The notes under the pieces: generated by a model | Database searches by the model: none | Told to the model about the DNA's origin: nothing | The model's input: the letters and a program-made list of their open reading frames with translations, nothing else | Made by a program: the position numbers and the translations under genes | In this document: piece by piece, positions 19,744-28,440 of the stretch | Position numbering within the stretch: position 1 is the stretch's first letter | Layout: each line of letters begins with the position of its first letter | NCBI RefSeq assembly: GCF_937425535.1 | Contig: NZ_OW485601.1 | Span: 2,649,501-2,713,500, forward strand | DNA from: Rhodovastum atsumiense | GTDB lineage: Bacteria; Pseudomonadota; Alphaproteobacteria; Acetobacterales; Acetobacteraceae | Length of the DNA: 64,000 nt | Direction of reading: 5' to 3'

Positions 19744-21525
19744 TCAGCGCCGGCCGAACAGCCGTTCGATCTCGGCGCGGCTGAGCTTGAGGTAGGTCGG
19801 CCGGCCATGGCTGCAGGTGGCGGCCCGCGGCGTCGCCTCCATCTGGCGCAGCAGCGCGTCCATCTCCGGCAGGGTCAGCCGGCGCCCGGCGCGGATGCTG
19901 CCATGGCAGGCCAGCCGGGCCACCACCGCGTCCAGCTTCGCCTCCAGCGCCGTGGTCTCGTCCATCTCGGCCAGCTCGTCGGCGAGGTCGCGCAGCAAGG
20001 GCGCCGGATCCGGCGCCCCGAGCGCCGCCGGCAAGGCGCGCACCAGCACCGCGCCGGGGCCGAACGCCTCCAGCTCCAGTCCCAGCCGCGCCAGCTCCTC
20101 GGCCCGCGCCAGCAGTCGTGCCGCATCGGCCGGGGCAAGGTCGACCACGGCGGGCAGCAGCAGCGGCTGCGTGCGCACCCCGCCCTGCAGCAATTGTCCC
20201 CGCAACGTCTCGTGGGTCAGGCGCTCATGCGCGGCATGCTGGTCCACCACTACCAGCGCGCCGTCGGCGGCGACTGCCAGCACATAGGTGTCGAGCACCT
20301 GTGCCACCGGCGCGCCCAGCGGAAACTGTTCGGCGGGGCGCTCCGGGGCGGGGTCGGGCACGCGTGCGGCCGGAGCCGCGCCGAGCGGCAGGCCGACCTC
20401 GGCGAGCCCGGCGACCGCCGGTGCGGCGCGCGGCGCTCCGCCCGGCGTCAGGTTCAGCCACGGGCGGCCGGAATGCGGCAGGATCGGCGGCGGCGGTGCC
20501 GGCCGCGGCTCCAGCGGCGTCATGGCGAAGCCGGCGCCGCCGGCAAGGGCGCGCGACAGCGCCGAGATCACCAGCCCGCGCACCGACTCGGCCTCGCGGA
20601 AGCGGACCTCGGCCTTGGCCGGGTGCACGTTCACGTCGAGATCCTCGGGCGGGACCTCCAGGAACAGCGCCACCACCGCATGTCGCCCGTAGGCGATGAC
20701 GTCGCGATAGGCCACGCGCACGGCGGTGCGCAGCACCGGGTCGGCGACCGGCCGGCCGTTCACCACCAGCGCCTGCGTCGCGGCGGTGGCACGCGTCACC
20801 GTGGGGGCGGCGGCGAAGCCCGAGAGCCGCAGCGACCCGCGTGCCAGCTCCACCGGCAGCAGCGCCGCCGCCGCGTCCGGGCCGAGCAGCGCGGCGACGC
20901 GGGCGGCGCGGTCCTGCACCGGCAGGTCGAAGGCGACGCGGCCATCGCTTTCGAAGCGCATCGCCACCTGGGGCGCTGCGAGCGCGAGCCGACGCACCGC
21001 CGCCTCGGCGGCATCGGCCTCGGTGCGGGCGGATTTGAGGAATTTGCGGCGGGCGGGGGTGGCGTAGAACAGGTCGCGCACCACCACCCTGGTGCCGGGG
21101 GCCCCGGAGGTCGGCCGTACCTCGCCCACCTGCCCGCCCTCGACCTGGATCGTCGCAGCCTCCGCGCCGCGCGGGCGGGAGGTGATGGCCAGTCGCGCCG
21201 CCGCCCCGATCGAGGGCAGCGCCTCGCCGCGGAAGCCCAGCGTGGCGATATGGGTCAGGTCGTCGTCCGGCAGCTTGGAGGTGGCATGGCGCAGCACCGC
21301 CAGCGCCAGTTCCTCCGGTCCCATGCCGATGCCGTCATCGGCGACCTCGATGCGGTCGATGCCGCCGCCGTCGATGGCGACGCTGATGCGGGTGGCGCCG
21401 GCATCCAGCGCGTTTTCCACCAGCTCGCGCACCGCCGCCGCCGGACGTTCGATCACCTCGCCGGCGGCGATGCGGTTGACGGTGGTTTCGGGCAGGAGGC
21501 GGATGCGGCCGGCGATGGAATCCAT
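19744..21525 (-). CDS. mutL: DNA mismatch repair protein MutL (endonuclease type)
   Basis: A 593-residue MutL homologue. The GHKL ATPase part shows ENALDAGATRI, DDGIGM, TLGFRGEALPSI and VVRDLFYATPARRKFLK. The C-terminal domain carries the metal-binding endonuclease motif DQHAAHERLTHE, matching DQHA(X)2E(X)4E, plus ACHGSIRAG-like and CSHGRP motifs. It should therefore nick DNA itself, as in bacteria without MutH. The linker (about residues 330-400) is proline- and alanine-rich. The ATG at 21525 follows GAGGG; the frame is open to 21687. mutS is not in the window. Confidence 0.95.
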   Translation of the reverse strand: MDSIAGRIRLLPETTVNRIAAGEVIERPAAAVRELVENALDAGATRISVAIDGGGIDRIEVADDGIGMGPEELALAVLRHATSKLPDDDLTHIATLGFRGEALPSIGAAARLAITSRPRGAEAATIQVEGGQVGEVRPTSGAPGTRVVVRDLFYATPARRKFLKSARTEADAAEAAVRRLALAAPQVAMRFESDGRVAFDLPVQDRAARVAALLGPDAAAALLPVELARGSLRLSGFAAAPTVTRATAATQALVVNGRPVADPVLRTAVRVAYRDVIAYGRHAVVALFLEVPPEDLDVNVHPAKAEVRFREAESVRGLVISALSRALAGGAGFAMTPLEPRPAPPPPILPHSGRPWLNLTPGGAPRAAPAVAGLAEVGLPLGAAPAARVPDPAPERPAEQFPLGAPVAQVLDTYVLAVAADGALVVVDQHAAHERLTHETLRGQLLQGGVRTQPLLLPAVVDLAPADAARLLARAEELARLGLELEAFGPGAVLVRALPAALGAPDPAPLLRDLADELAEMDETTALEAKLDAVVARLACHGSIRAGRRLTLPEMDALLRQMEATPRAATCSHGRPTYLKLSRAEIERLFGRR

Positions 21526-21647
21526 GCCCTCAGATATGCCGCTGAGGTACTGCGATTCCCATACCGTCCTGTCCCGGACCGTTGCGGAGCGGGCCGGTCG
21601 GACGGGGGCACGGTAAAACCCGGTGCTTTCCCTCCCGGAGCGGCCTG

Positions 21648-22598
21648 ATGCCGGAGACAGCCCGAATCGCGACCACGGACGTGGCACATGCGCTCGCCTC
21701 GTTCCAGGCGGCGCTGCGGCACTGGGGGCGGACGCTCACCGTCACCACCACGGCCGGCAATACCAGCCTGTCCGATACCCGGCTCGCCGGTGTCAGGCAG
21801 TTCGTGGCGGGCGGGATGATCGTGCCGGTCCTGCACATGACCCGCACGATCATCGGGCGGGACAGCACGATCGAGACCTTCGACGGCATTCCCGTGGCCA
21901 TCCGCAATGCTGGCGGGATCGTCCGCGCCGCCGGCTGGAACATCAACCTGGGCACCTTCGCCGCCACCGCCGATGCGGCGTCCGTGGACGGTCAGAGCCA
22001 TCCCACGATGCAGGTGCAGATCGTGGACGGAACCCGGCCGGATGGCGGCGGCCCGGTCGCGGGCGTGTTCGTCAATGCCGGCACCTTGCGCACGAGCGCC
22101 GCCGGCCGGCTCTGGATCGACGCGCAGTCCGCCGACGCGCGGCTGGTCAATCTCGGCCGGATCGACGCGGGTGGCAGCACGGTGCTGAACACCGAGGTGA
22201 TCGGCATCGGCGAGATCCGCCTGGAAGCGCCGGGCTTCCTCAACGGCCTGCCCGAAGGCGCCAGCGTCACCGCCAACCGGGCGGTCGGCCCGGGACAGGT
22301 GGTCACCTTCAACGGCGGCGGCGATCTGCGCATCGCCGACCTGCCGGCATTCCGCGCCCTGATCCGGGGCTTCGGCACCGCCCCGGGCGCGGCTCACGTC
22401 GAACAGGAGCGAATCGACCTGATCGGGCTGGATGTCACCGCCATCAGCTATCGCGGCGACAGGCGGGCGGGCGTGCTCAGGCTGGAACACGACGGCACCC
22501 GCCTGGGCGAACTGCGCTTCGCCGGCCCTTACACGGCCGCGTCCTTCGCCCTCAGCCGCGGCGAGGCCGGGACCACGATCCTGGCCAGGCCCGGCTGA
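21648..22598 (+). CDS. Beta-rich surface-protein-like hypothetical protein
   Basis: No confident family. The 316 residues have three visible parts. Residues 1-110 are beta-rich with many threonines. Residues 135-200 have short repeats of the N-x-G type (VFVNAGTLRTS, ARLVNLGRIDAGGSTVLNT) that suggest a beta-solenoid. The last about 90 residues (RIDLIGLDVTAISY ... LRFAGPYTAASFAL) resemble the C-terminal module of large secreted adhesin- and autotransporter-like proteins of Rhodospirillales and Rhizobiales. No signal peptide is seen, so it may be exported by a type I system or be a fragment of a longer protein. GGAG lies about 8 nt before the ATG at 21648. It converges on pgi, 9 bp apart. Confidence 0.72.
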   Translation: MPETARIATTDVAHALASFQAALRHWGRTLTVTTTAGNTSLSDTRLAGVRQFVAGGMIVPVLHMTRTIIGRDSTIETFDGIPVAIRNAGGIVRAAGWNINLGTFAATADAASVDGQSHPTMQVQIVDGTRPDGGGPVAGVFVNAGTLRTSAAGRLWIDAQSADARLVNLGRIDAGGSTVLNTEVIGIGEIRLEAPGFLNGLPEGASVTANRAVGPGQVVTFNGGGDLRIADLPAFRALIRGFGTAPGAAHVEQERIDLIGLDVTAISYRGDRRAGVLRLEHDGTRLGELRFAGPYTAASFALSRGEAGTTILARPG

Positions 22599-22607
22599 CC
22601 GGCCGGT

Positions 22608-24269
22608 TCAGCTCTCCTGGCGCAATTCCCTGAACCGGGTCAGCAACGCCGTGGTGGAGCCGTCATGCGTGCCGGGCTGCCCGCCGGGCTTCAGCTCGGG
22701 CAGGATGCCGCTGGCCAGCAGCTTGCCCAGCTCCACGCCCCACTGGTCGAAGCTGTTGATGCCCCACAGCGCGCCCTGCACCGCCACCTTGTGCTCGTAC
22801 AGCGCGATCAGCCGTCCCAGGGTGAAGCCGTCGAGGCGGCGGAACAGGATGGTCGTGCTCGGCCGGTCGCCGCTGAACACGCGGTGCGGTGCCACCCGGG
22901 CGATCTCCGCCTCGGGCACGCCCTTGGCGCGCATCTCCGCCTCGACCTCGTCGCGGGTCTTGCCGCGCAGCAGTGCCTCGGCCTGGGCGAAGGCATTGGC
23001 GGCCAGGATCAGGTGCGCGTCCGGCCGGTCGTGGTCGGGCCGGGCGGCGAGCAGGAAATCCACCGGGATCGCCTGGGTACCCTGGTGCACCAACTGCATG
23101 AAGCTGTGCTGCGCGTCGGTACCCGGCTCGCCGAACAGCACCGGGCAGGTCGGGCCTGCGACCGGGGTGCCGTCCAGCCGCACCGACTTGCCGTTGCTCT
23201 CCATCTCCAACTGCTGGAGATAGGCGGGGAAGCGCCGCAGCCGCTCGTCATAGGCGAGCACGCAATGGGTGCGCAGCCCCAGCGCGTTGACGTGCCAGAT
23301 CCCCACCAGGGCCAGCAACACCGGCAGGTTGACGGCGAAATCAGCGCTGCGGAAATGCTCGTCCATGGCGTGGCCGCCGTCCAGCATCGCCTGGAACACG
23401 TCCCAGCCGGCCGCGAGCGCGATCGACAGCCCGACCGGCGACCACAGCGAATAGCGCCCGCCCACCCAGTCGCGGAAGCCGAACACCCGCTCCGGCGCGA
23501 TGCCGAAGGCGCCGACCGCCTTCAGGTTGGTCGACAGCGCGGCGAAATGCGACCCCACCGCCGCCTCGCCGAGCGCGCCGGCGATCCAGGCCCGCGCCGC
23601 CTGGGCGTTGGTCGCGGTTTCCTGCGTGGTGAAGGTCTTGGAAGCGACGAGTACCAGCGTGCGCGCCGGATCCAGCTCCCGTGCCAGGGCGGCGAAGCCG
23701 TGCCCGTCGACATTGGAGAGGAAGCGCGCCCGCAGCTTCGGGCCATGCGCCAGGGTCAGCGCCTCGCTGGCCATGCGCGGGCCGAGGTCGGAGCCGCCGA
23801 TGCCGATGTTGAGCACGGTGTCGAAAGGCTGGCCGGTGGCGCCGCGCAGCTCGCCGTCATGCACCTGGGCGACGAAGGCCTGCATGCGCTTCCGCTCGGC
23901 CAAAGCGAGCGCGCTGGCGTCGTCCACCCCGCCCGGCAGCGTCGCCTTCAGGGTGGTGCCGGCGGGCGCGCGCAGGGCCATGTGCATGGCGGCGCGACCT
24001 TCGGTCATGTTGACCGGCTCGCCGGCAAACAGCCGCGCGCGGAACCCCTCCACCCCGCCGGCCCGGGCGAGGTCGAGCAGGGCGACCAGCGCTTCGGTGT
24101 CGATGGAGGTCTTGGAGAAATCCACCGTCAGGTCGTCCAGCGCCACGGTGAAGCGCCGCGCGCGCTCCGGGTCGGCGGCGAAGAGCGGGCGGATGCGCTG
24201 CGCATCCGGGCGGGCGGCCAGCGTCGCGAGGCGGCGCCAGGCGTCCTGCAGGATGGGATCGGTGCTCAT
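22608..24269 (-). CDS. pgi: Glucose-6-phosphate isomerase
   Basis: Interconverts glucose-6-phosphate and fructose-6-phosphate in the cytosol. At 553 residues it is the long bacterial/eukaryotic form. The signatures VNIGIGGSDLGPRM and LVASKTFTTQETATNA are present, and the active-site region continues with FRDWVGGRYSLWSPVGLS and FGEPGTDAQHSFMQLVHQGT. An alternative start 6 nt upstream adds Met-Arg. No clear ribosome site is seen; a perfect 10-bp inverted repeat at 24284-24317 lies within 15 nt of the start and may affect expression. Confidence 0.95.
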   Translation of the reverse strand: MSTDPILQDAWRRLATLAARPDAQRIRPLFAADPERARRFTVALDDLTVDFSKTSIDTEALVALLDLARAGGVEGFRARLFAGEPVNMTEGRAAMHMALRAPAGTTLKATLPGGVDDASALALAERKRMQAFVAQVHDGELRGATGQPFDTVLNIGIGGSDLGPRMASEALTLAHGPKLRARFLSNVDGHGFAALARELDPARTLVLVASKTFTTQETATNAQAARAWIAGALGEAAVGSHFAALSTNLKAVGAFGIAPERVFGFRDWVGGRYSLWSPVGLSIALAAGWDVFQAMLDGGHAMDEHFRSADFAVNLPVLLALVGIWHVNALGLRTHCVLAYDERLRRFPAYLQQLEMESNGKSVRLDGTPVAGPTCPVLFGEPGTDAQHSFMQLVHQGTQAIPVDFLLAARPDHDRPDAHLILAANAFAQAEALLRGKTRDEVEAEMRAKGVPEAEIARVAPHRVFSGDRPSTTILFRRLDGFTLGRLIALYEHKVAVQGALWGINSFDQWGVELGKLLASGILPELKPGGQPGTHDGSTTALLTRFRELRQES

Positions 24270-24283
24270 GCGCATACTCTAGA

Positions 24284-24317
24284 GCATTTTCCGGCCGCTC
24301 TCGCGCACGGAAAATGC
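24284..24317. repeat. Inverted repeat upstream of pgi (TAGAGC-type element)
   Basis: GCATTTTCCG at 24284-24293 is repeated inverted at 24308-24317 (CGGAAAATGC) with a 14-nt loop. TCTAGA directly precedes it. It lies between the DUF3035 gene end and the pgi start on the same strand. It could end the ileS-lspA operon transcript, bind a regulator, or be a dispersed element: TAGAGC-headed hairpins with GAAAATGC arms recur in many alphaproteobacterial genomes, and 43615-43654 is a second TAGAGC-headed hairpin in this window. Confidence 0.55.
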
Positions 24318-24375
24318 CCTGGCGCCGGCTTGTGACGAGGCGGCCGCCCCGGCGCGGGGCCGGGGCAAGGGGCGT

Positions 24376-24933
24376 TCAGAAAATCGCGTCCCAGAGCGTG
24401 TCGTTCTTGCGCTGGATGATCGGCGTGTCGCCCGAGGTCGCGTCGTGGCCGAGGGCGGCGTTCTCGCGCAGGCGCTGCGCTTCCTTCTGCGGATCGACCA
24501 CCACCGCCTTGTCGCGCGGGCTGCGCCAGAACATCAGCTTGTCGGCGAAGCCACGGTCGGTCTGCTCGCGGGCTGCGTCGGCGTCGAGCTTGCGGCGGAT
24601 ATCGGCGGGGGCAGCGGGACCGGCCGCGGCCACGAAGGCCTGCTGGCCTGCGCTCATGCCGCCGGCGGGCTGGTTATCCTGCAGCACGGCCTGCGGTGCC
24701 AGCGCCGCCTCGGCCGCCTGGCGCGAGGTCATTTCCTGCGGCCGCGCCGCCCCTGGCCGCGGCGGGCGCAGGGAGAAATCGGGTGGCATGGACAACGGCG
24801 CCCGCGTCGTTACCTGGAACTCGTCCGGGGCGTCGCGGGTGAGGCCGAAGCTGCGCGAGATGTCGTCACCTCCGCAACCCGCCAGCGCGAGCGGCAGCAG
24901 GGCGGCGGCGAACAGAATACGGAGCAGGGACAT
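24376..24933 (-). CDS. DUF3035 lipoprotein
   Basis: A 185-residue outer-envelope lipoprotein. The signal ends in the lipobox LALAGC with the acylated cysteine at residue 20. The mature part holds the DUF3035 signature (RDAPDEFQVTTRAPLSMPPDF) near residue 35 and is otherwise proline-, alanine- and glutamine-rich. Alphaproteobacterial members sit next to lspA and some have been linked to outer-membrane protein assembly (BamF in Caulobacter/Brevundimonas work); that role is inferred here. GGAG lies about 8 nt before the ATG. It starts 11 bp after lspA ends, in the same operon, and is itself a likely substrate for LspA. Confidence 0.85.
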   Translation of the reverse strand: MSLLRILFAAALLPLALAGCGGDDISRSFGLTRDAPDEFQVTTRAPLSMPPDFSLRPPRPGAARPQEMTSRQAAEAALAPQAVLQDNQPAGGMSAGQQAFVAAAGPAAPADIRRKLDADAAREQTDRGFADKLMFWRSPRDKAVVVDPQKEAQRLRENAALGHDATSGDTPIIQRKNDTLWDAIF

Positions 24934-24944
24934 GGAACGGGTTT

Positions 24945-25466
24945 TTAACGCCCGTCCCGAACTCGGGCAAGGCGCTCGCCGGAGGAAGGGTGGTGACGGG
25001 TGAACAGGCTCTCCAGCACCAGCGCGGAGACGCCACAGACGATCGCAGCATCGGCCACGTTGAAGACGTACCAGGACCAGCCCCAGGCATGGGCGTGGAT
25101 GAAATCCACCACCGCGCCGAATCGGAGGCGGTCGATGACGTTGCCGACCGCCCCGCCGGCGACCGCGCCCAGCGCCACCGCCACCAGCGGCCGCTCGGCG
25201 CGCCACAGCCAGACGCCGAGCGCCACCACCACGGCCAGCGCCACCCCGGTCAGCAGCACCGGGCCGGCACTGCCGAAGCCGTTGAGCAGGCCGAAGGTGA
25301 CGCCGCGGTTCCAGACCATGGTCAGGTTCAGCACCGGCAGCACCTCGAGGCTGCCCAGCTCTGGCAGGCGCAGGCCGTACAGGATCCACGCCTTGCTCGC
25401 CTGGTCGGCGAGCAGGATCACCAGGGCGGCGGCCATGCCCAGCCAGCGGAGGGCGGCCGGACTCAC
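24945..25466 (-). CDS. lspA: Lipoprotein signal peptidase (signal peptidase II)
   Basis: Inner-membrane aspartyl peptidase that cleaves the signal of diacylated prolipoproteins. The 173 residues contain four spans. The catalytic aspartates lie in GNVIDRLRFGAVVDFI and FNVADAAI. I choose the GTG start at 25466, which overlaps the ileS stop as GTGA and implies coupled translation; an internal ATG at 25436 is the alternative. The ribF-ileS-lspA order is widely conserved, and the following gene encodes a lipoprotein that would need this enzyme. Confidence 0.93.
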   Translation of the reverse strand: MSPAALRWLGMAAALVILLADQASKAWILYGLRLPELGSLEVLPVLNLTMVWNRGVTFGLLNGFGSAGPVLLTGVALAVVVALGVWLWRAERPLVAVALGAVAGGAVGNVIDRLRFGAVVDFIHAHAWGWSWYVFNVADAAIVCGVSALVLESLFTRHHPSSGERLARVRDGR

Positions 25467-28309
25467 TCCGCGGCCGCCCGGCACACCAGCCCCGACTCCA
25501 CCGCGTCGGCGCAGCGCCGGCACAGCGCCGGATGCTTCGGCTGCTGCCCGACTTCCGGCAGCACCCGCCAGCAGCGGGCGCATTTCTCGCCCTCGGCTGG
25601 GGCGAAGGCCACCGCCACGTCGGGAAGCTCGGGCAGGCGGAAGGCGCTCTCCGGGGCCGGGGCGGTGGTGAGCGTCAGGTCGGACACGATCGCCAGTTCC
25701 GCCCATTCCGCCGCCGTCAGCAGCGCCGCCTGCTCCGCGTTCAGGTGCAGCGCCGGTGCCGCCTGCAGCGAGGCCCCGATGGTGCCCTCGGCGCGGGCGC
25801 GTTCCAGCGCGCCGGTGACGACGCGGCGGATGTCGCGGATCCCGGCCCAGCGGGCGGCCAGCGCCTCGTCGCGCCAGCGGGCCGGGACCTCGAAGAAGTC
25901 CTGCAGGTGGACGCTGGTGTCCTCGCCGAAGCGGGCCACCCAGGCTTCCTCGGCGGTGAAGGCCAGCACCGGGGCGAGCCAGGTGGACAGGCAGCGGTGC
26001 AGGTGGTCGAGCACCGTCCGGGCGGCGCGCCGGCGGACCGTGTCCGGCCGGTCGCAGTACAGCGCGTCCTTGCGGATGTCGAAATAGAAGGCCGAGAGGT
26101 CGGTGGCGCAGAAGCTGTGGATCGCCGGGTAGACCCCGGTCCAGTCATGCGTGCGCACCGCTTCCCGCAGCCGCGCGTCAAGTTCGGTCAGCCGGTGCAG
26201 CACCCAGCGCTCCAGCTCCGGCATCTCGGCTTCCGGCAGGTGCTCGGCGGGGGTGAACCCGTCCAGGCTGCCCAGGATCCAGCGCAGCGTGTTGCGCAGG
26301 CGGCGGTACAGCTCGGCCTGCTGCTTCAGGATCTCCGGCCCGATGCGCAGATCCTCGGCGGTGTCGGACATCATCACCCACAGCCGCAGGATGTCGCTGC
26401 CGTACTTGTCCCAGACCTGTTGCGGCGCCACGACGTTGCCGAGCGACTTCGACATCTTGCGGCCCTGCTCGTCGAGCACGAAGCCATGCGTCAGCACCGC
26501 CTTGAACGGCGCCCGCCCGCGCGTGCCAACCGATTCCAGCAGCGAGGAATGGAACCAGCCGCGATGCTGGTCGGAGCCTTCCAGATAGAGGTCGGCCGGC
26601 CAGGGCAGCTTGCGCGCCTCCAGGGTGAAGGCATGGGTCGAGCCGGATTCGAACCACACGTCGACGATGTCGCGCACCTGTTCGTACTCGGCAGGGTCGC
26701 GGCCGGGGCCGAGGAAGCGTTCCGGTGGCGAGGCGTACCAGCTATCCGCCCCTTCCTCGCGGAAGGCGGCGACGATGCGGTCCACCACCGCCTGGTCGCG
26801 CAGCACCTGCCCGGTCTTCTTCTCGACGAAGACGGCGATCGGCACGCCCCAGGCACGCTGGCGGCTGATGCACCAGTCGGGGCGCGCGGCGACCATGGAC
26901 GACAGGCGGGTACGGCCCTTTTCCGGCACGAAATGGGTCCCGGCGATCGCCGCCAGCGCCTTGGTGCGGATCTCGCCCGCGCCGTCCATGCGGATGAACC
27001 ATTGCGGGGTGGCGCGGAAGATCAGCGGCTTCTTGGAACGCCAGGAATGCGGGTAGGGGTGGACGATGCTGCCGCGCGCGAGCAGCCCGCCGGCCTCGGT
27101 CATGGCGGCGCAGACCGGATCGGCGGCCTTGTAGACGTGCAGCCCGGCGAACAGCGGCACCCAGGCATTGAAGGTGCCGTCGTCGCCCACCGTTTCCGGC
27201 ACCTCGATGCCATGGGTGCGGCCGAGCTCGAAATCCTCCTCGCCATGGCCCGGGGCGATGTGGACGAAGCCGGTGCCGGCGTCGGTAGTCACGAAATCGG
27301 CCGGGAAGACCGTTACGTCATGGTCGTAGCCGCGCCCGCGCAGCGGGTGGGCGCAGACCGTGCCGGCGATCGCCGCGCCTTTCAGCACGTGCAGCACGGT
27401 ATGCGCCGTGATCCCGGTCGCCTCGCAGGTCTGTTCCACCAGCGGCTGTGCCAGCACCAGCACCTCGCCCGGGCGGGCGAGCGAGCCCTCCTTGACGCCA
27501 TCGACGCGCAGCACCGCGTAGTCGAAGTCGGGGCCACAGGCGATGGCGCGGTTGCCCGGCATGGTCCAGGGGGTGGTGGTCCAGATCACCACCGCCGCCC
27601 CCGCCAGCTCCGGCACGGTCGGCGTCACCACCGGGAAGCGGACCCAGATGGTCGTGCTGGTATGGTCGTGGTACTCGATCTCGGCCTCGGCCAGCGCGGT
27701 CTTTTCCACCGGCGACCACATCACCGGCCGCAGGCCGCGGAACAGCTCCCCGTTCATCAGGAAGCGGCCGATCTCGGCGGCGATCGCGGCCTCGGAGGGG
27801 AAGTCCATGGTGGCGTAGCGGTGCGCCCAGTCGCCGAGCACGCCCAGGCGGCGGAATTCCTGCTCCTGCACCCCCATCCAGTGGGCGGCATAGGCGCGGC
27901 ATTCGGCGCGCAGCTGCAGGATCGGCACCGCGTCCTTGTCCTGGCCCTTGGCGCGGTAGTTTTCCTCGATCTTCCACTCGATCGGCAGGCCGTGGCAGTC
28001 CCAGCCGGGGATGTACTCGGCATCGGCCCCGCCCATCTGGGCGGCGCGGTTGACCACGTCCTTGAGGATCTTGTTCAGCGCGGTGCCGATATGGATGTTG
28101 CCGTTGGCGTAGGGCGGCCCGTCATGCAGGATGAATTTCCTGCGCTCGCGGCTGGCCGCGCGCAGCCGCTCCCACAATCCCATCCGCTCCCAGCGCGCGA
28201 GCATCGCCGGTTCCTTCTTGGGCAGGTCGCCGCGCATCGGGAACGAGGTCGCGGGAAGGAAGACGGTGTCGCGGTAGTCCTGTTTTTCGGTCATGCCAGT
28301 CTTGGTCAT
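25463..28309 (-). CDS. ileS: Isoleucyl-tRNA synthetase
   Basis: Class I aminoacyl-tRNA synthetase of 948 residues, charging tRNA-Ile and editing valine. HIGH-type motif: PPYANGNIHIG; KMSKS motif: KMSKSLGNVV. The editing domain and anticodon-binding helical domain lie at the expected places. The C-terminal zinc finger is CARCWRV ... CRRCADAV. The first ATG (28309) lacks a good ribosome site and a second in-frame ATG is 15 nt downstream. It lies 131 bp after ribF, and the stop overlaps the lspA GTG start. Confidence 0.97.
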   Translation of the reverse strand: MTKTGMTEKQDYRDTVFLPATSFPMRGDLPKKEPAMLARWERMGLWERLRAASRERRKFILHDGPPYANGNIHIGTALNKILKDVVNRAAQMGGADAEYIPGWDCHGLPIEWKIEENYRAKGQDKDAVPILQLRAECRAYAAHWMGVQEQEFRRLGVLGDWAHRYATMDFPSEAAIAAEIGRFLMNGELFRGLRPVMWSPVEKTALAEAEIEYHDHTSTTIWVRFPVVTPTVPELAGAAVVIWTTTPWTMPGNRAIACGPDFDYAVLRVDGVKEGSLARPGEVLVLAQPLVEQTCEATGITAHTVLHVLKGAAIAGTVCAHPLRGRGYDHDVTVFPADFVTTDAGTGFVHIAPGHGEEDFELGRTHGIEVPETVGDDGTFNAWVPLFAGLHVYKAADPVCAAMTEAGGLLARGSIVHPYPHSWRSKKPLIFRATPQWFIRMDGAGEIRTKALAAIAGTHFVPEKGRTRLSSMVAARPDWCISRQRAWGVPIAVFVEKKTGQVLRDQAVVDRIVAAFREEGADSWYASPPERFLGPGRDPAEYEQVRDIVDVWFESGSTHAFTLEARKLPWPADLYLEGSDQHRGWFHSSLLESVGTRGRAPFKAVLTHGFVLDEQGRKMSKSLGNVVAPQQVWDKYGSDILRLWVMMSDTAEDLRIGPEILKQQAELYRRLRNTLRWILGSLDGFTPAEHLPEAEMPELERWVLHRLTELDARLREAVRTHDWTGVYPAIHSFCATDLSAFYFDIRKDALYCDRPDTVRRRAARTVLDHLHRCLSTWLAPVLAFTAEEAWVARFGEDTSVHLQDFFEVPARWRDEALAARWAGIRDIRRVVTGALERARAEGTIGASLQAAPALHLNAEQAALLTAAEWAELAIVSDLTLTTAPAPESAFRLPELPDVAVAFAPAEGEKCARCWRVLPEVGQQPKHPALCRRCADAVESGLVCRAAAE

Positions 28310-28440
28310 GGGGATCTCGGGGGGATCTCGGGCGGCGAGGTCGCCGCATCGGACAGAGGAAGGGCGCGTCAGAACTATCCCGGACCGCTCAGGCGGCCGG
28401 GCCGGTAATTCGCGCGTGCGGTACCCCGTGCATCGGCCGA

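Noticed and set aside
24376-25389. DUF3035 gene read as a 337-residue protein extending into lspA
   Set aside because: The extra N-terminal part is a different frame of lspA; the internal ATG at 24933 has a ribosome site and begins a proper lipoprotein signal.
26640-26665. GGTTCGAATCC on the minus strand, identical to a tRNA T-arm
   Set aside because: It lies in frame inside ileS (coding Val-Trp-Phe-Glu-Ser-Gly) and no acceptor or anticodon stems surround it.
25532-28408. 958-codon plus-strand open frame opposite ileS
   Set aside because: Mirror of the ileS reading frame, with no recognisable domain.
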